Assembly: GCA_947579665.1 (NCBI GenBank)
Contig: CANPUZ010000065.1
Location: forward strand, 1-64,000
Direction of reading: 5' to 3'
DNA: 64,000 nucleotides
From: Sympetrum striolatum
Taxonomy: Eukaryota; Arthropoda; Insecta; Odonata; Libellulidae
Both the position numbers and the translations under genes were made by a program. Shown here piece after piece: positions 34,296 through 45,342 of this stretch (position 1 is its first letter; each line of letters starts with the position of its first letter). The notes beneath the pieces are model-generated. The model was not told the DNA's origin. It saw only the letters and a list, made by a program, of their open reading frames with translations, and ran no database searches.

Positions 34296-35238
34296 GTTTC
34301 CCAAAGTTCTGTGATGGGGAACTTACCAAGCGTCCAAAGATAGTGCTGGTCGAGAAATCTTCGGCAGTGGACTTTAAAGCTGTTAATTATTCCCATGTCC
34401 AGCGGTTGCATCTTACAGGTGCTATTTGGACTCAGAAAAAGTACTTTCTGCAAGAAGATAATTTGCTTCTGAAAAATGTCCGTCGCCATCCATGCTTTTT
34501 TATTACTTTCATACAACACAGGCAAATTTTTCTTGAAGCAACGCGGAGCTCTTGATTTTGCTATCACAACTGGTTTCAACTTTTCGGATCCATCTTTGTT
34601 ACATATCAGCATTACTGTAACCCTATCCTTAGATTTTTTTGCCTCCGCGACATTTTTCACCACGGGTCCCGAGGGTGGAGTCAGGTAATGCCTTGAAAAA
34701 TAAACCTGTTTCATCCAGGTTGTATATATCTCGAGGGGAATATTTAGACACAATGTCTTTTATTTCATGCAACTGCGTTTTTTGTGTTGACGTCACCTTC
34801 TTCTCCACAGATTTTCATTGAAGTGATTCCGTATCTTTTCTTGAATCTATCAAGCCACCCAAAGTTGTCGCACTTCAGTTTAAGAGCCAAAACCTGAGCC
34901 TTCTTCTTCAGAATTAGTCCACATATAGGCAATTTGCACGCACGACACTTAAAAAAATTATGCAGCTGACTATCAAATTGATCAAATTGCGACGATGAGA
35001 GGTACTTTGTTTTTAATGATATTGTTGTGTGACTCAAAAATTTTTCACTTGAATTGACGATTGCTGCCAATGTAGGTAAAGAAATGCCATACTTCCGAGA
35101 AATTTCTGTTTTTGTCTGCCCGCGATCACGTACTTCCTTGATAATTGACCTTTTGGTGACCAAACTCAGGGACTTCCTCTTTTTCTTGGTCAGCGATGTT
35201 TTATCCATTATTTTACTAATAGGCACACGGGATATCAC
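34296..35238 (-). pseudogene. Tigger transposase, frameshifted and missing a catalytic aspartate
   Basis: Minus strand from 35238. Residues 20-60 hold a psq-type helix-turn-helix (SLVTKRSIIKEVRDRGQTKT, then ISRKYGISLPTLAAI). A CENP-B-type second helix-turn-helix follows (LILKKKAQVLALK, GWLDRFKKRYGI). After a stop the other frame reads IYNLDETGLFFKALPDSTLG with the first catalytic aspartate, then a frame change into KKSKDRVTVMLICNKDGSEK and RAPRCFKK. The block that should hold LLxxDNxxAH is absent: the text passes from ATDIFQKQIIF straight to LFLSPNSTCKMQPLDMGIIN. The enzyme is therefore dead by frameshift and deletion. Just after WETFYL the SINE interrupts it. Confidence 0.85.
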
Positions 35239-36419
35239 AACTGATCACAACACAGGCCACCTCGCGCAGAGAGTGATTTTCACTGTACACACGCAACTTT
35301 TCCTCGCTTGGAGACCAACATTTTTCAGGGTGTCCACCATCCAACCATTATTTTTCAATCTTTTACTAACCAATTAAAAATCCGAAATCCCTGCAGCAGC
35401 CTTGAGATTTTAAGTAGTCGCACTCAAATTTAGCAGCCAAGACCTGAGCCCAAAACACCCCAAGTTGAAAACAAATTCTTATCATGCTCTATTCTCTCAA
35501 TCTCTCGTCCAAATAGAAACCATATACTCCTGGAAACTGCTGATCTATACGATCCCAGGTCGCTGATTCGCGATATTACCAGAAAGCTTGAAGAAAGAAA
35601 GAGCACGGCTACGCCTTATTAGCTATAATTTTTCGCGAAAACTGTAATCAAAATGTTTGTATCTCACGAAATTTTCACATTTTCTCATCTAAAATACATG
35701 GGATGAGGGTCTTCCAAACATAGACGATCTGGATTCAGCTGCTCCGGTTTACGGCGATCGTCATCCCGTTGTATTGAGCTCAGTGCGACAAAACCATTTC
35801 AAATACTTCGTAAAACCGGGGTTCATTCACTCCTAGGGACCGGCTTCTCACTTCGTAAAACATGAAATCGAGGTTTTACGTAAAACCGAGGTCATTTTAC
35901 ATGTACAAAGATCAGGACCGGCAAAATGGTTCGTAAAACTGTGTCACTTCGTAAAATCGAGGTTCGTAAAAACGGGGTTCTACTGTATTCCCAGACAGCG
36001 TCTTATGTGAGCTATTTTTCCTTAAATCGGAGGGTCCGAGAGAGGACAAGAGAAAGAAATATAACTTAAAAGACATGTTGCATGAAGTGAGTATTTCACC
36101 AACAGAAGCTAATTCAGAGATCTGATGGATGTGATGCAATAATTCAAATATTCAACTGGGATCACTTAAAAAATCATAATTAAGCTCAAGGGTTGATTAT
36201 TTAACGCTGTATTGATTTTTTCCGGATGATTTTGCTAATTTGGGTTTGGTTTGAGGCTGAAGAAATTTGCAAAAAATCTAAACCTGGAATAATTCGTGAA
36301 TTTCGGTAAATTTTGACCTGTAAAATTTTAATAGGGAAAAATCAGCGTAAATAATTTGGTAGTAATAGGCAGGATTTATTCAAGAATTGCAAGTACTTAA
36401 GTCTGCACTCGAGAAAAAG

Positions 36420-36668
36420 GATTTTTTTTCCAGGTTTTTTTCGATTCTAGCCACGCCCCTGAAGCTCCCCTATGCTGACTGTACAATCGGCTGACGGCCT
36501 TAATGTCCGCAGCCGCGAGATGGCAGCACTGAAGCTCGCCCTTTGAAACCATAATCTCATATGGAGTAAATGGAAAAAACAGCACGATTATGATACTTTT
36601 TCCCTCTTTTTCTTTGCGGGAGTAGTATATACCAAAGATGGAACTCAGAGTTAGTGATTTATCCATTT
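36420..36668 (-). repeat. Inverted repeat pair, left member
   Basis: On the minus strand this reads GATGGATAAATCACTAACTC-like, TTCCATCTTTGGTATATAC, AGTATCATAATCGTGCT, TTTACTCCATATGAGAT and CTTCAGTGCTGCCATCTCGC, all found in the same order on the plus strand at 39768-39985. Each is probably an independent insertion of one unclassified repeat. Confidence 0.65.
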
Positions 36669-37774
36669 ATAAGTACTCAAAACAATTGAATAAAATGGGC
36701 AAAATAGTAAATCCGAAGAATAAGTGCAGGTTGCCTTCAGGGCACACCACAAGTAACTTCATCGCGTTGAAAACATTATTCGTAGATCAGCGAAGTGCAA
36801 TGTATTCTGCTACACAGAAAATAATTGATCCTTAATAAATTACCAACGTTACATCTACTTTCAACTAGGCCTTTTAAAACGAGAATCGCAGGATGCACAT
36901 GGGTGGTCTGAGAAGTTTCCGACATTTCAACATTTCTTGACACGTTTTCTGAAGATATCTGAAAAATCTCGGGTTGGAAAATTTTCAGACCATCCTCGTA
37001 TATACATTTCCTGAAAAAAAAGTTCCCAGAAATAGTGTCCAGGAAATGAGTAAACGGTCAAATATTGTTGAAACATGCATAAATCCGAAAGTATCAAATT
37101 TTAATGACTGGCGTGGACTGCATTTTATCTTGAGGAGGCTGAAATGTGAAGTTAGGTTATACAAGAGTGGTATAAAAAATTTATTGACCAAACATTAAGT
37201 TTTAGACAGTTTCACAATTTTACTTTTCGATGCACTTTATTTAAATTTATAAACTTTGCATGCTGTCTAATCCTCATAGTTACATTTTATTTTATTATAT
37301 ATGCTATGATTTCACTTCCGTGCATGGGAAAGTTATCTCTTCATCACCTTCAAGTAACTCTGTAATTATGCACTCAAGCACATCATTTGACTCACAGTGC
37401 TTTACAAATTGTTCCTCCTCTTTGAGGATGAAAGTATGAAGGTTTACATTAGGATGAACCAAACCATACTTTTCATATTTGTTAACTTTGCTACTGGATG
37501 GCAAGAGAATGCCCCGGATGAATTAATGCTGCCTGGCAAACAGCACACTTGCTGTGTTTCTTTATCTGGTGCAATACAACGATGACCAGGCATTTTTAAG
37601 ATTAAGGATATCTTAAAATATATCAAAAGTCTTTAAGCGCAGTAACCACAGTGAAGATCTCCAACTCACACAACGTGGTCGCACTTTCCAACTTACATCA
37701 ACATTACCGTAGGAAGGGTTGACTTCGGCCACGCGTGCACTAGAGGTCTGCATGGGCCGAAAATTTCAACCTAA

Positions 37775-37830
37775 GCCCGGCCCGTCCGCTGTTGAGCCCG
37801 AGCCCGGCCCGGCCCGGACGTAGAAACAGT
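37775..37830. repeat. GC-rich GCCCGGCCC/GCCCGAGCCC tract
   Basis: A short run of overlapping GCCCG-type hexamers and nonamers in otherwise AT-rich DNA. A related run (GGCCCAGCCCGAGCCCGATA) lies at about 38672-38691 in the same orientation. Such runs are seen inside some hAT-like elements, but no paired ends were found here. Confidence 0.45.
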
Positions 37831-39767
37831 ACATTTATTTCACTTCTTCAGCAATGCCAAAATATATAGAAACTAAATTAAATGAAAATTAATCAATAAT
37901 TTCGTACTTTTTTGTCATAGAAGTTTTAATTTATTTTGTAAGTGATTGTACTGAATAAATGATAATAATAAAAATAAATAATGTTAGCAAGTAAATGATA
38001 ATTTGTTCTGAAAAAAGGACAATAATTTCATGTCATGATGGTCTTCAGCGAAAAAAGTTGTCAAACATATGTCCAGGGGCCTTTTACGAAAAAACATCAC
38101 TTGATAAGTATCTACATCGCAGTAATTTACATTGTATGATAAGGCTGGTGGTCGCACAAAGGCTCCGTCATATGCTAATTACATAATAAACACTTATCTG
38201 AATAAGTAAATGGCTAGTAGAAGCGTTTCGGTTAATAGATTCTATATTTCTACTCATGAAATAAAATTCCGATATTAGAAGTATACGTTGCTATAAATAA
38301 GGTTAGGTTGTTAGTGACGCTTTAAAATATTGTTCACCCATCTATCAGGTTGATCTACACTATCTAATCTAACGGTGAAAACCTTAACTTTTGATTCAAA
38401 AATCACTGTGGCTATCCATGATAATTTTTTTGTTTACAACCTCAAACTTTCCGGGAATATTTCGTTTATTTCATTGCTGTTCTTGAAATTCAAATAAAAA
38501 GCAATATCCCATGACTGAAATATAAGTATTCATTCAATTTACTTTCTTTTGGTACTTGTCGCGACTTCGTACGACTTCTTTTACTAATTTAATTTTGCAA
38601 AATAAACAAACCCAGCATGCGATAAAAAATAGATTTACGTGCAAACCTTATGGAAAATTATTCATGGGCCCAGGCCCAGCCCGAGCCCGATACAGCCCGA
38701 TCTACTGTAAATTTGTAGTATAATATCTAAAATTTCACAAAGTTGCTATTTTTTCCTGCCCTTTAGAATTTAGATTGTCTTGACATACCGCCAGTAAATC
38801 CGTCTTGCTCCTTGCAACATTGACAGTACAATTGTCATTGGGAACTAAATTGAAAATCGTGCATTCTCGAGACAAGTCAACGAAAGCTCAGTCTGGTAAC
38901 TATTCTCAGTAACACTCAACAAGATGGGAAACATTTGAAGACAATTGGAGGCCAAACAGTGCTTCTTCGTGAAAACGAGATTAGACTAGTGGAAGTGCTG
39001 TTAAATTTTTTATGAGTATTCGTGATATCCAAATTTTAGTACAAACGTATTTGAACAGTAAAAAGTAAATGTTCAGTGCTTTGACAAAAATTCCAGAAAT
39101 TGTTTGTTTTCGGAGATTCATTAGTAGAAACAAAATACTCACTCTAAAAATTAAAAGGGTTCGAGTGACAGTGAGTAGAAGTTTAGTACAAGAATTTTTC
39201 ATTCTTTTTGTTTTTGGAGGAAAACAATTAAAAAATGTAAAAAATTATTTTTCTTTTGAAAATTTATAAATAAAAAGGAAAAAGTTATTATAAGTCAATA
39301 ACTTCTTATCTCAGTACCTATTAAACAAAGATTAAATATAATAATTTAAAGATTTTAAAATATATTAATGTTCGTAATATTAGTCATATAGTTAATTTTA
39401 TAGGCGATATTTAGGAAACGTATTTAGTTTTTAGTGACATTAAGTCACCCCATCGGTTGGGGTGCCTAAGGCCTCTATTCTTTATTTTTCAAACAAATTC
39501 CGTTGCTTACGAAAATTTTTTAGATACTATTTGCAAGAATAAGAATTACCTTCATGTAATTCAAATTTTCTGAGCATAGAGAATGTAATTGAATACAGAA
39601 ATTCACCCCATTCTACGGTACGGTTCGTCGCATTTCAGTGATTTACAAAGAATATTTTTACGGCGACAAAGTTACCTGTGTTTTGCACATAAGGCAAGCA
39701 CCTTTTCTTCGGATTTGCTAATTTGTCCGTCTCATTCAAATGTTTTGTATTCAATTCAAAAGTACCT

Positions 39768-39985
39768 ATTGATGGATAAAACAATTACTCTTAATTCCAT
39801 CTTTGGTAAATATTACTCTTTATTACATATGTATCATAATCGTGCTTTTTCACCGTTTACTCCATATAAGATTCAAAGGGCGAACTTCAGTGCTGCCATC
39901 TCGCTGCTACCATTTCGCAGTTGGGGACATTAAGGGAGCCAAAAAATTTCAGCAGCTTCCAGTCCTATACTTTCTAAGTTCGTGA
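39768..39985 (+). repeat. Inverted repeat pair, right member
   Basis: Plus-strand counterpart of 36420-36668, with TTCCATCTTTGGTAAATATT, GTATCATAATCGTGCT, TTTACTCCATATAAGATT and CTTCAGTGCTGCCATCTCGC. The outer and inner flanks diverge, so it need not be the terminal repeat of one element. Confidence 0.65.
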
Positions 39986-40224
39986 TTCTAGCCCATTGTG
40001 CTGCGTATTCAAGATAGCTCTACATTGTCATTATTGGTTTGATGTAATTGTAATAATGTACTCTCAGATATTCGAGTTATTCGCCTTTATCTCTGCCGTA
40101 TAGGAACGAAGTTTTATTCGCCGCCGGTTAAGTCATGCCGCCGCAGAAGATTAAGCAGTCAGAGTTCACGCAGTTACGCCGTTGGCTTCATGTTCCCGCT
40201 ACGCCACCACTGACAAAAATTATA

Positions 40225-40432
40225 ACGGTGCCCATGTCTAGTCCAAATGATACCGGGAAGGTCCTGCAATAGGACTCCATAATCCTCATCTGAAATACAT
40301 AAGGTAATGTAAATGGCCTTCTGGGATCGAACCAAGGACAATCAAGGAAATCTAAAACACGTTTTTGTAATGTGTCTATGATTCTATCTATATGCCGAAT
40401 TTCAAGTTTCTATATTATTGGGAAGGGGTTCA
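40225..40432 (+). repeat. Composite B-box repeat, fragment
   Basis: Contains the perfect motif GGGATCGAACC (40323-40333), then CAAGGAAATCTAAAACACGT and GCCGAATTTCAAGTTTC as in the 0.5-3.3-kb copies. It stops at the 5' junction of the RTE LINE near 40433. Confidence 0.7.
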
Positions 40433-40909
40433 AGAGGAAATTGAAAACATCTACCAAACTCTTGGCACTGAACATGACAAAGAAGCCCACTACTACAAAG
40501 TTATTACGGGAGATTTTAATGCTCGAGTAGGTCAGCGGGAAGCTGATGACACATACGGACTGGGCCAGAGAAATGAGCAAGGTCACCGCTTAGTAGAGCT
40601 TGTAGAATGCACCAATATTAATATAACAAATAAGTACTTTAAGAAAAATCCTACAAGGAAATGGACGAGGAGAGGTCCCAATGGAACAAAAAATGAAATA
40701 GACTACATATTGGTAAACAGACTCTACACTGTAACTTACTGTGAAGTTTTGAATAACTTCAACACTGTAATTGACCACAGAATTGTTAGATGCAGAATTA
40801 ATATTAACCCACGAATGGAACGAAAGAAGTTGGTTTCATGCGAGAAGGATGAGATAAATATCGCTAAACTATCAGATAACAAGAAGCAGTTTCAGCTGGA
40901 ACTTAGAAA

Positions 40910-41668
40910 TATGTCTATGTCTATGTCTATGTAAGAACCCTGCAAGCCGCCTTTCGGCGTGTGGCAGGGGGTGCAAGCACCTTGACTCTATTTTCCTAAA
41001 TGGTTGCTTTCGCGTATACTTTGCGGAAAAAATGAATTTTTGAAACGATTCGTTTTAGCATCTATTTCCCTAATCTTTCGGGCAGTATCAGCACGGCCCA
41101 TATAACAGGGGGGTCGCATTATATCGGTTACATCATCTGAAAACGTAGTTTCTCTGAACTTATTTAATAAATTTATCCTTTGAATTTTTCTTCTATCTTC
41201 TAATGATTCCCATCCCGCGTCCTGTAACATCTGAGTGACACTCGCTGTTTTATCGTAGCAATTCTTTACAAATCGTATCGCTTTCCGTTGTACTTTTTCT
41301 AAATCCCGAATATGACATTTCTCGGCGGGGTCCCATACACTACATGCATACTCAAGGTGAGGCCTAACTAACGCTATGTAGCATCGCTCGCGAACCTTTT
41401 CTTCGCTCCTACCAACTATTCTTTTAACGAAGCCGAGTTTCTTAAGTGCTTTTCCACATATATTTCGGATGTGGGCACTCCATGATAGATTATTCGTGAG
41501 AGTTACTCCAAGATACTTTACCGATTCTACTGACATTAGGTTTACCCCTCGGAGACTATAAGAATAATCATTTATTATAGATTTACTTTCGAAGAAGTTA
41601 ACTACCGAACACTTTTCTACATTAAGCTCTAATTGCCAATCATCGCACCAATTCATAATTCTATCTAA
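40910..41668 (-). mobile_element. CR1-like LINE fragment, 5'-truncated
   Basis: Same family as 23938-25600. The minus-strand frame 41656-40988 encodes the last 222 residues of the reverse transcriptase; it differs from the other copy at only five residues. It carries the same 3' TCTATG repeat on the plus strand (40912-40932). It lies inside the RTE coding region, between the endonuclease and reverse transcriptase parts. Confidence 0.88.
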
Positions 41669-43020
41669 GAGAAGACTAATAAATAGATCCTCAACACTTC
41701 AGGAGGAAGAACTCGAAACCAAAGTTATGAAGAAAGCGCCAGAGGAAGTAGTAAGCATGCCAAGAAAACCCAAGGATAAGAAGTTTAGAGATAGAACCCG
41801 GCAAATGATGAAACAACAGAAGGAACTGAAGAATTCAGACACTCCAAGAGATAATATCGAATATGCTGAGCTTTGCAAAGCCATCAGAGTAGAGATCAAG
41901 GAAGATGTGAGGAATTTTAATGAAAAGATTGTGCAAGAGGCCATAGAAAATAACAAGAGCATAAATAGGGCTAGAAGATGCCTAGCAATTGGCAAAAAAG
42001 AGATTTTAGCATTACAGAAAAGAGATGACACAACAACATATAATAGACCAGCAATATTGAGGACTGTAGCAGAACACTTTGGCAATCTATACAAGAAGAT
42101 GGGAAATGCCGAAGAGGAAAGCCAAAGCTCACAAAATCTCCTCTCCATTCTCCCAGAAGAGGTAATGACAGCGATTAAGCAGATGAAGAAAGGGAAAGCA
42201 GGAGGAGCAGATGGGGTGTTGGTGGAGTATCTGAAAGCTGGTGGAACAGAGATTGCTAATGTTTTAGCACAATTATTCAGAAATTGTGTAAAACAAGGAA
42301 CGATTCCCAAGGAATGGAACCACACAAGGATTGCCCTTCTGCACAAGAAAGGAAGCAAAGAGGATTTGAAGGACTGTCACCCCATTAGCCTCCTTCCAGT
42401 TGTCTATGAAACATTCATGAGGATAATAGCTGAACGTCTTAAGATGACCCTGTCTTCAGCACAGCCTAGAGAACATGCAGGATTCTGGAAAGGCTTCAGC
42501 ACTATGGACCACATCCCCACATTACAGGAAATTATTAACAGAACGAATGAGTACGAGATGCCACTCGTCCTTTGCTTTGTGGATTACGAACAGGCCTTCG
42601 ACTCGGTAAGTACCTCCTCCACTCTGAAAGCTCTGAAGAATCAAGGAATAGATTCTGAGCACATCCATCTCTTGCGCAGTGTCAATGAGAATGCGACAGC
42701 TTCAGAAATGCTGCATGAAGAGACTGATGAATTCAAGATTGAGAAGGGAGTTCATAAAGGTGACGGTCTTTCTCCCACCTTGTTCACAGCTGTTTTAGAA
42801 GAAGTTTTTCAAACCCTTGATTGGGAAGAGAAGGGCTTAAGAATAAAGGCTTGGGCACACAGAAAGCGGTCTGTCGCGACGGGCAGCTACCCAGCGGTCG
42901 TCGCGACGAGCAGCGATATAGGGACGTCACATAGAACGCAATATCTTTGTGTGAGCGGACGAGTCTGGTCGCTTTCTTCTTGAGAAGTAGTAGTGCGTTT
43001 TCATATTTTTTAGATTGAGT

Positions 43021-45107
43021 ATGAGCTCGGACGAAGAAGAACTCCTTCTGCTATTAGCTTTGCGAAGCAAAAAGAAGAATAGACGATGTTGGGTGCATGA
43101 AATCAATAGGAAGAGAGAACAATTTGGGGAATACCACCGCTTATGTATCGAACTGGAGTCACATGAAGATAGGTTTTTCAAGTATTTTCGTATGTCGCGA
43201 GAATGTTTCGAGGAATTGCATGATTTGATAAAATGCAGGATTGGAAAGTGCACAACGAACTGGAGAAAACCAATTGAACCAAGGCAAAGACTAGCTATTT
43301 GTTTAAGGTAAGTTATAAAACGTATTAATAAGAAATAATATGATACAATAAATTTTTATTCTGATAAAACAATAGATAAACGAAATTACAAACTCAGAAA
43401 TTGTTGTTAATTATTAAGATTAGATTGTTCATGTACATCATGCTCAGAAAGGAATGCATTGCTACTTTTGACAGTCGAATGTGAACAACCACTATAATCC
43501 AGTATTTCTTCAGAGTAGTTGTAAGTTGTAAAGCCTTGTGTCTCAAATCCACTTGAACTTGAAGTAGAAAATGCTGGCGATGTGGCTTCCTGTTCTTGAA
43601 GCTCATATAGTTCGGTTTCCGAGAAGAGAGTAGCTAGTTTTAACTTTAACAACGATTGAGTCTTTGGCCTGAATGTTTTAAAAGTCGCAGCGTAACTAAG
43701 AAACAAGTGATCTACCCCGTCAATATTTTTTTCCTGAGATTTCTTACTTTGTAAATAGGAAATTACTTTGTCAACCTCAGAGTCAGACGAAACATTTCCC
43801 GTGGCTTCACTATGTGACTTCATTTTCTTCTTCGGTGGCGGTGGAGGTAGCATTTCTGGTGGTGAATGGAGTTGGTTCGATGCGTCATTGTTGGTCGCCA
43901 AAGGCGACGTAGGCTCTGGTGAGGGGCTTTCATCCTCAATTTCTCTTGTCGCTTGGGTTACATTACTGCTCTGAGGACGATATTGAATCGTCGCATCCAG
44001 AAATGACATTTGACTACTCCATGGCCACTTGGAATACTTTGTGCCCTGTCTCACCTTTTATGTTCTTCTTGAACCTCATATAAGAGTCACGTAAATTTTT
44101 CCATTTCGTTTTCGCAGCATCACCTAAAACAAATGTTAATGATTTGTAGTTTGAATCTGACCATGAAACAATACATGAAAATACAATAACTTCGTTAAAT
44201 TAACGAGGCATTGATTTTTTTCAGACATTTGGCTACAGGCGACACTTATCAGACCATTGCTTTCTCTTTTCGGCTGGGTCGTTCTACCGTCTCCAAAATT
44301 GTGAAGGAAGTATGCCGAGAAATTTGGAACATTCTACAACCAAAATATTTACCTAAACCTACGTTAGAGATGTGGAACAGAGCTGAGGAAGGATTCGCAG
44401 AAATATGGGGATTTCCGAACTGCATTGGAAGCATAGACGGAAAACATGTCAAACTGAAATGCCCGGCTAACAGTGGGTCGCAGTTTTTCTGTTACAAAAA
44501 TTTTTTTTCAATCGTTCTTCTAGCAGGAGTTGACCCATACTATAAGTTTATGGTAGTTGATATAGGAAGTTACGGACGTCACAGCGACAGCGGTATTTTC
44601 GAAAATTCCCTTTTTTACCGAGAGTACATTGATGGAAAAACTATTCTACCGCCGAAGCCACTGCCGGGTGCAGACACTCCAGTTCCTCATGTTTTGGTTG
44701 GTGATGAAGGCTTTGCACTTCAAACTTATTTAATGAGACCATATCCGAAACAAGGAGTAATCAATAATGCACGAAAGAAACAATTCAATTTGCATCTCAG
44801 CCGAGCACGTCGTGTAGTGGAGAACGCATTTGGTATATTGGCAATGAAATGGCGGGTATTTTTAAGAGCTATCGAGGCAGATGTTGAAACAGCGGGTTAT
44901 ATTGTAAAAGCAGCTTGCTGTTTGCACAATTACATTATATCAAAGAAGAATAGTAGAGAGTGGACAGACGCAGAGACTCAAGAAGAGTGCGGGCCTACAC
45001 GCGCATTTGTGGATACTACATTAACAAATCGAAGGTCGCCCAAGGCTGCAATTCAAATTCGCGAATGTTTCGCTGATTACTTTCACAGAATAAACAACGC
45101 AACATAA
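43021..45107 (+). CDS. PIF/Harbinger transposase (HARBI1-like), two exons
   Basis: Exon 1 is 43021-43307 and exon 2 is 44225-45107. The GTAAGT donor at 43308 and TTTTTTTCAG acceptor at 44224 join the codon AG/A in phase, giving 389 residues. Exon 1 carries the N-terminal helical part (FFKYFRMSRECFEELHDLIK). The DDE nuclease has its acidic residues in FPNCIGSIDGKHVKLK (first D), HVLVGDEGFAL (second D) and RRVVENAFGILAMKWR (E), all present, with the length and spacing of HARBI1-type enzymes. These cut and rejoin DNA at element ends together with a DNA-binding partner. No stop or frameshift is visible, so the enzyme may be active. The intron holds exon 2 of the antisense partner gene. An AATAAA follows the stop codon directly. 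Confidence 0.93.
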
Positions 45108-45342
45108 TAAAATAACACACAATTATAATGTTTATGTAACAAACGCTACTGTAATTTTCATTTTTGTTTATAATTACACTAATTATAATAAAATGATACT
45201 TACTTGTCATATTGAGTTCTTGAGCTATCTCATTCCATGCTTCAGCCTTTTTAAAAACATTTTTATAATGTTCGTGTGAACTATCAAATAAAAACCTGTA
45301 CTTGCGCACATTTTCTATAAAAATTTCAACTTGTTCACTCAT
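43407..45342 (-). pseudogene. MADF-BESS partner protein of the Harbinger element, frameshifted
   Basis: Minus strand. Exon 1 is 45342-45204 and encodes MSEQVEIFIENVRKYRFLFD and KKAEAWNEIAQEL, the first half of a MADF (Myb-like) DNA-binding domain. A GTAAGT donor at 45203 and a GTTTTAG acceptor at 44124 join in phase to KTKWKNLRDSYMRFKKNIK, the second half. One base too many in the run around 44054-44060 then shifts the frame; the rest (KWPWSSQMSFLDATI, a Pro/Ser-rich linker, and the BESS-type block FLSYAATFKTFRPKTQSLLK) reads to a stop at 43407. The shift may be a real mutation or a sequencing error in an A run. Such proteins bring PIF/Harbinger transposase to DNA. Confidence 0.8.

Larger units (their letters stand above)
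32730..35985 (-). mobile_element. Tigger (pogo) DNA transposon, decayed
   Basis: Ends CAGTAGAACCTCAATTTTAC (left) and, inward on the other strand, CAGTAGAACCCCGTTTTTAC (right) are flanked by TA at 32728-32729 and 35986-35987. CAGTAGAACC-type ends with TA duplication and a CENP-B-like transposase define Tigger/pogo elements. It is 3,256 bp long and holds a transposase pseudogene on the minus strand plus a SINE at 34159-34283. Confidence 0.88.
35988..40224. other. 4.2 kb without a recognised gene
   Basis: Holds one inverted pair of repeats (36420-36668 and 39768-39985, listed separately) and a GC-rich tract. CACCCC-ATCGGTT-GGGGTG at about 39446-39464 forms a short hairpin. Minus-strand frames at 37304-37626 (for example MPSSSKVNKYEKYGLVHPNV) read as two overlapping pieces in different frames and could be a decayed coding sequence of unknown kind. 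Confidence 0.35.

Noticed and set aside
43768..43974. Plus-strand open frame rich in Gly and Ser
   Set aside because: It is the shadow of the Pro/Ser-rich linker of the antisense MADF-BESS exon.
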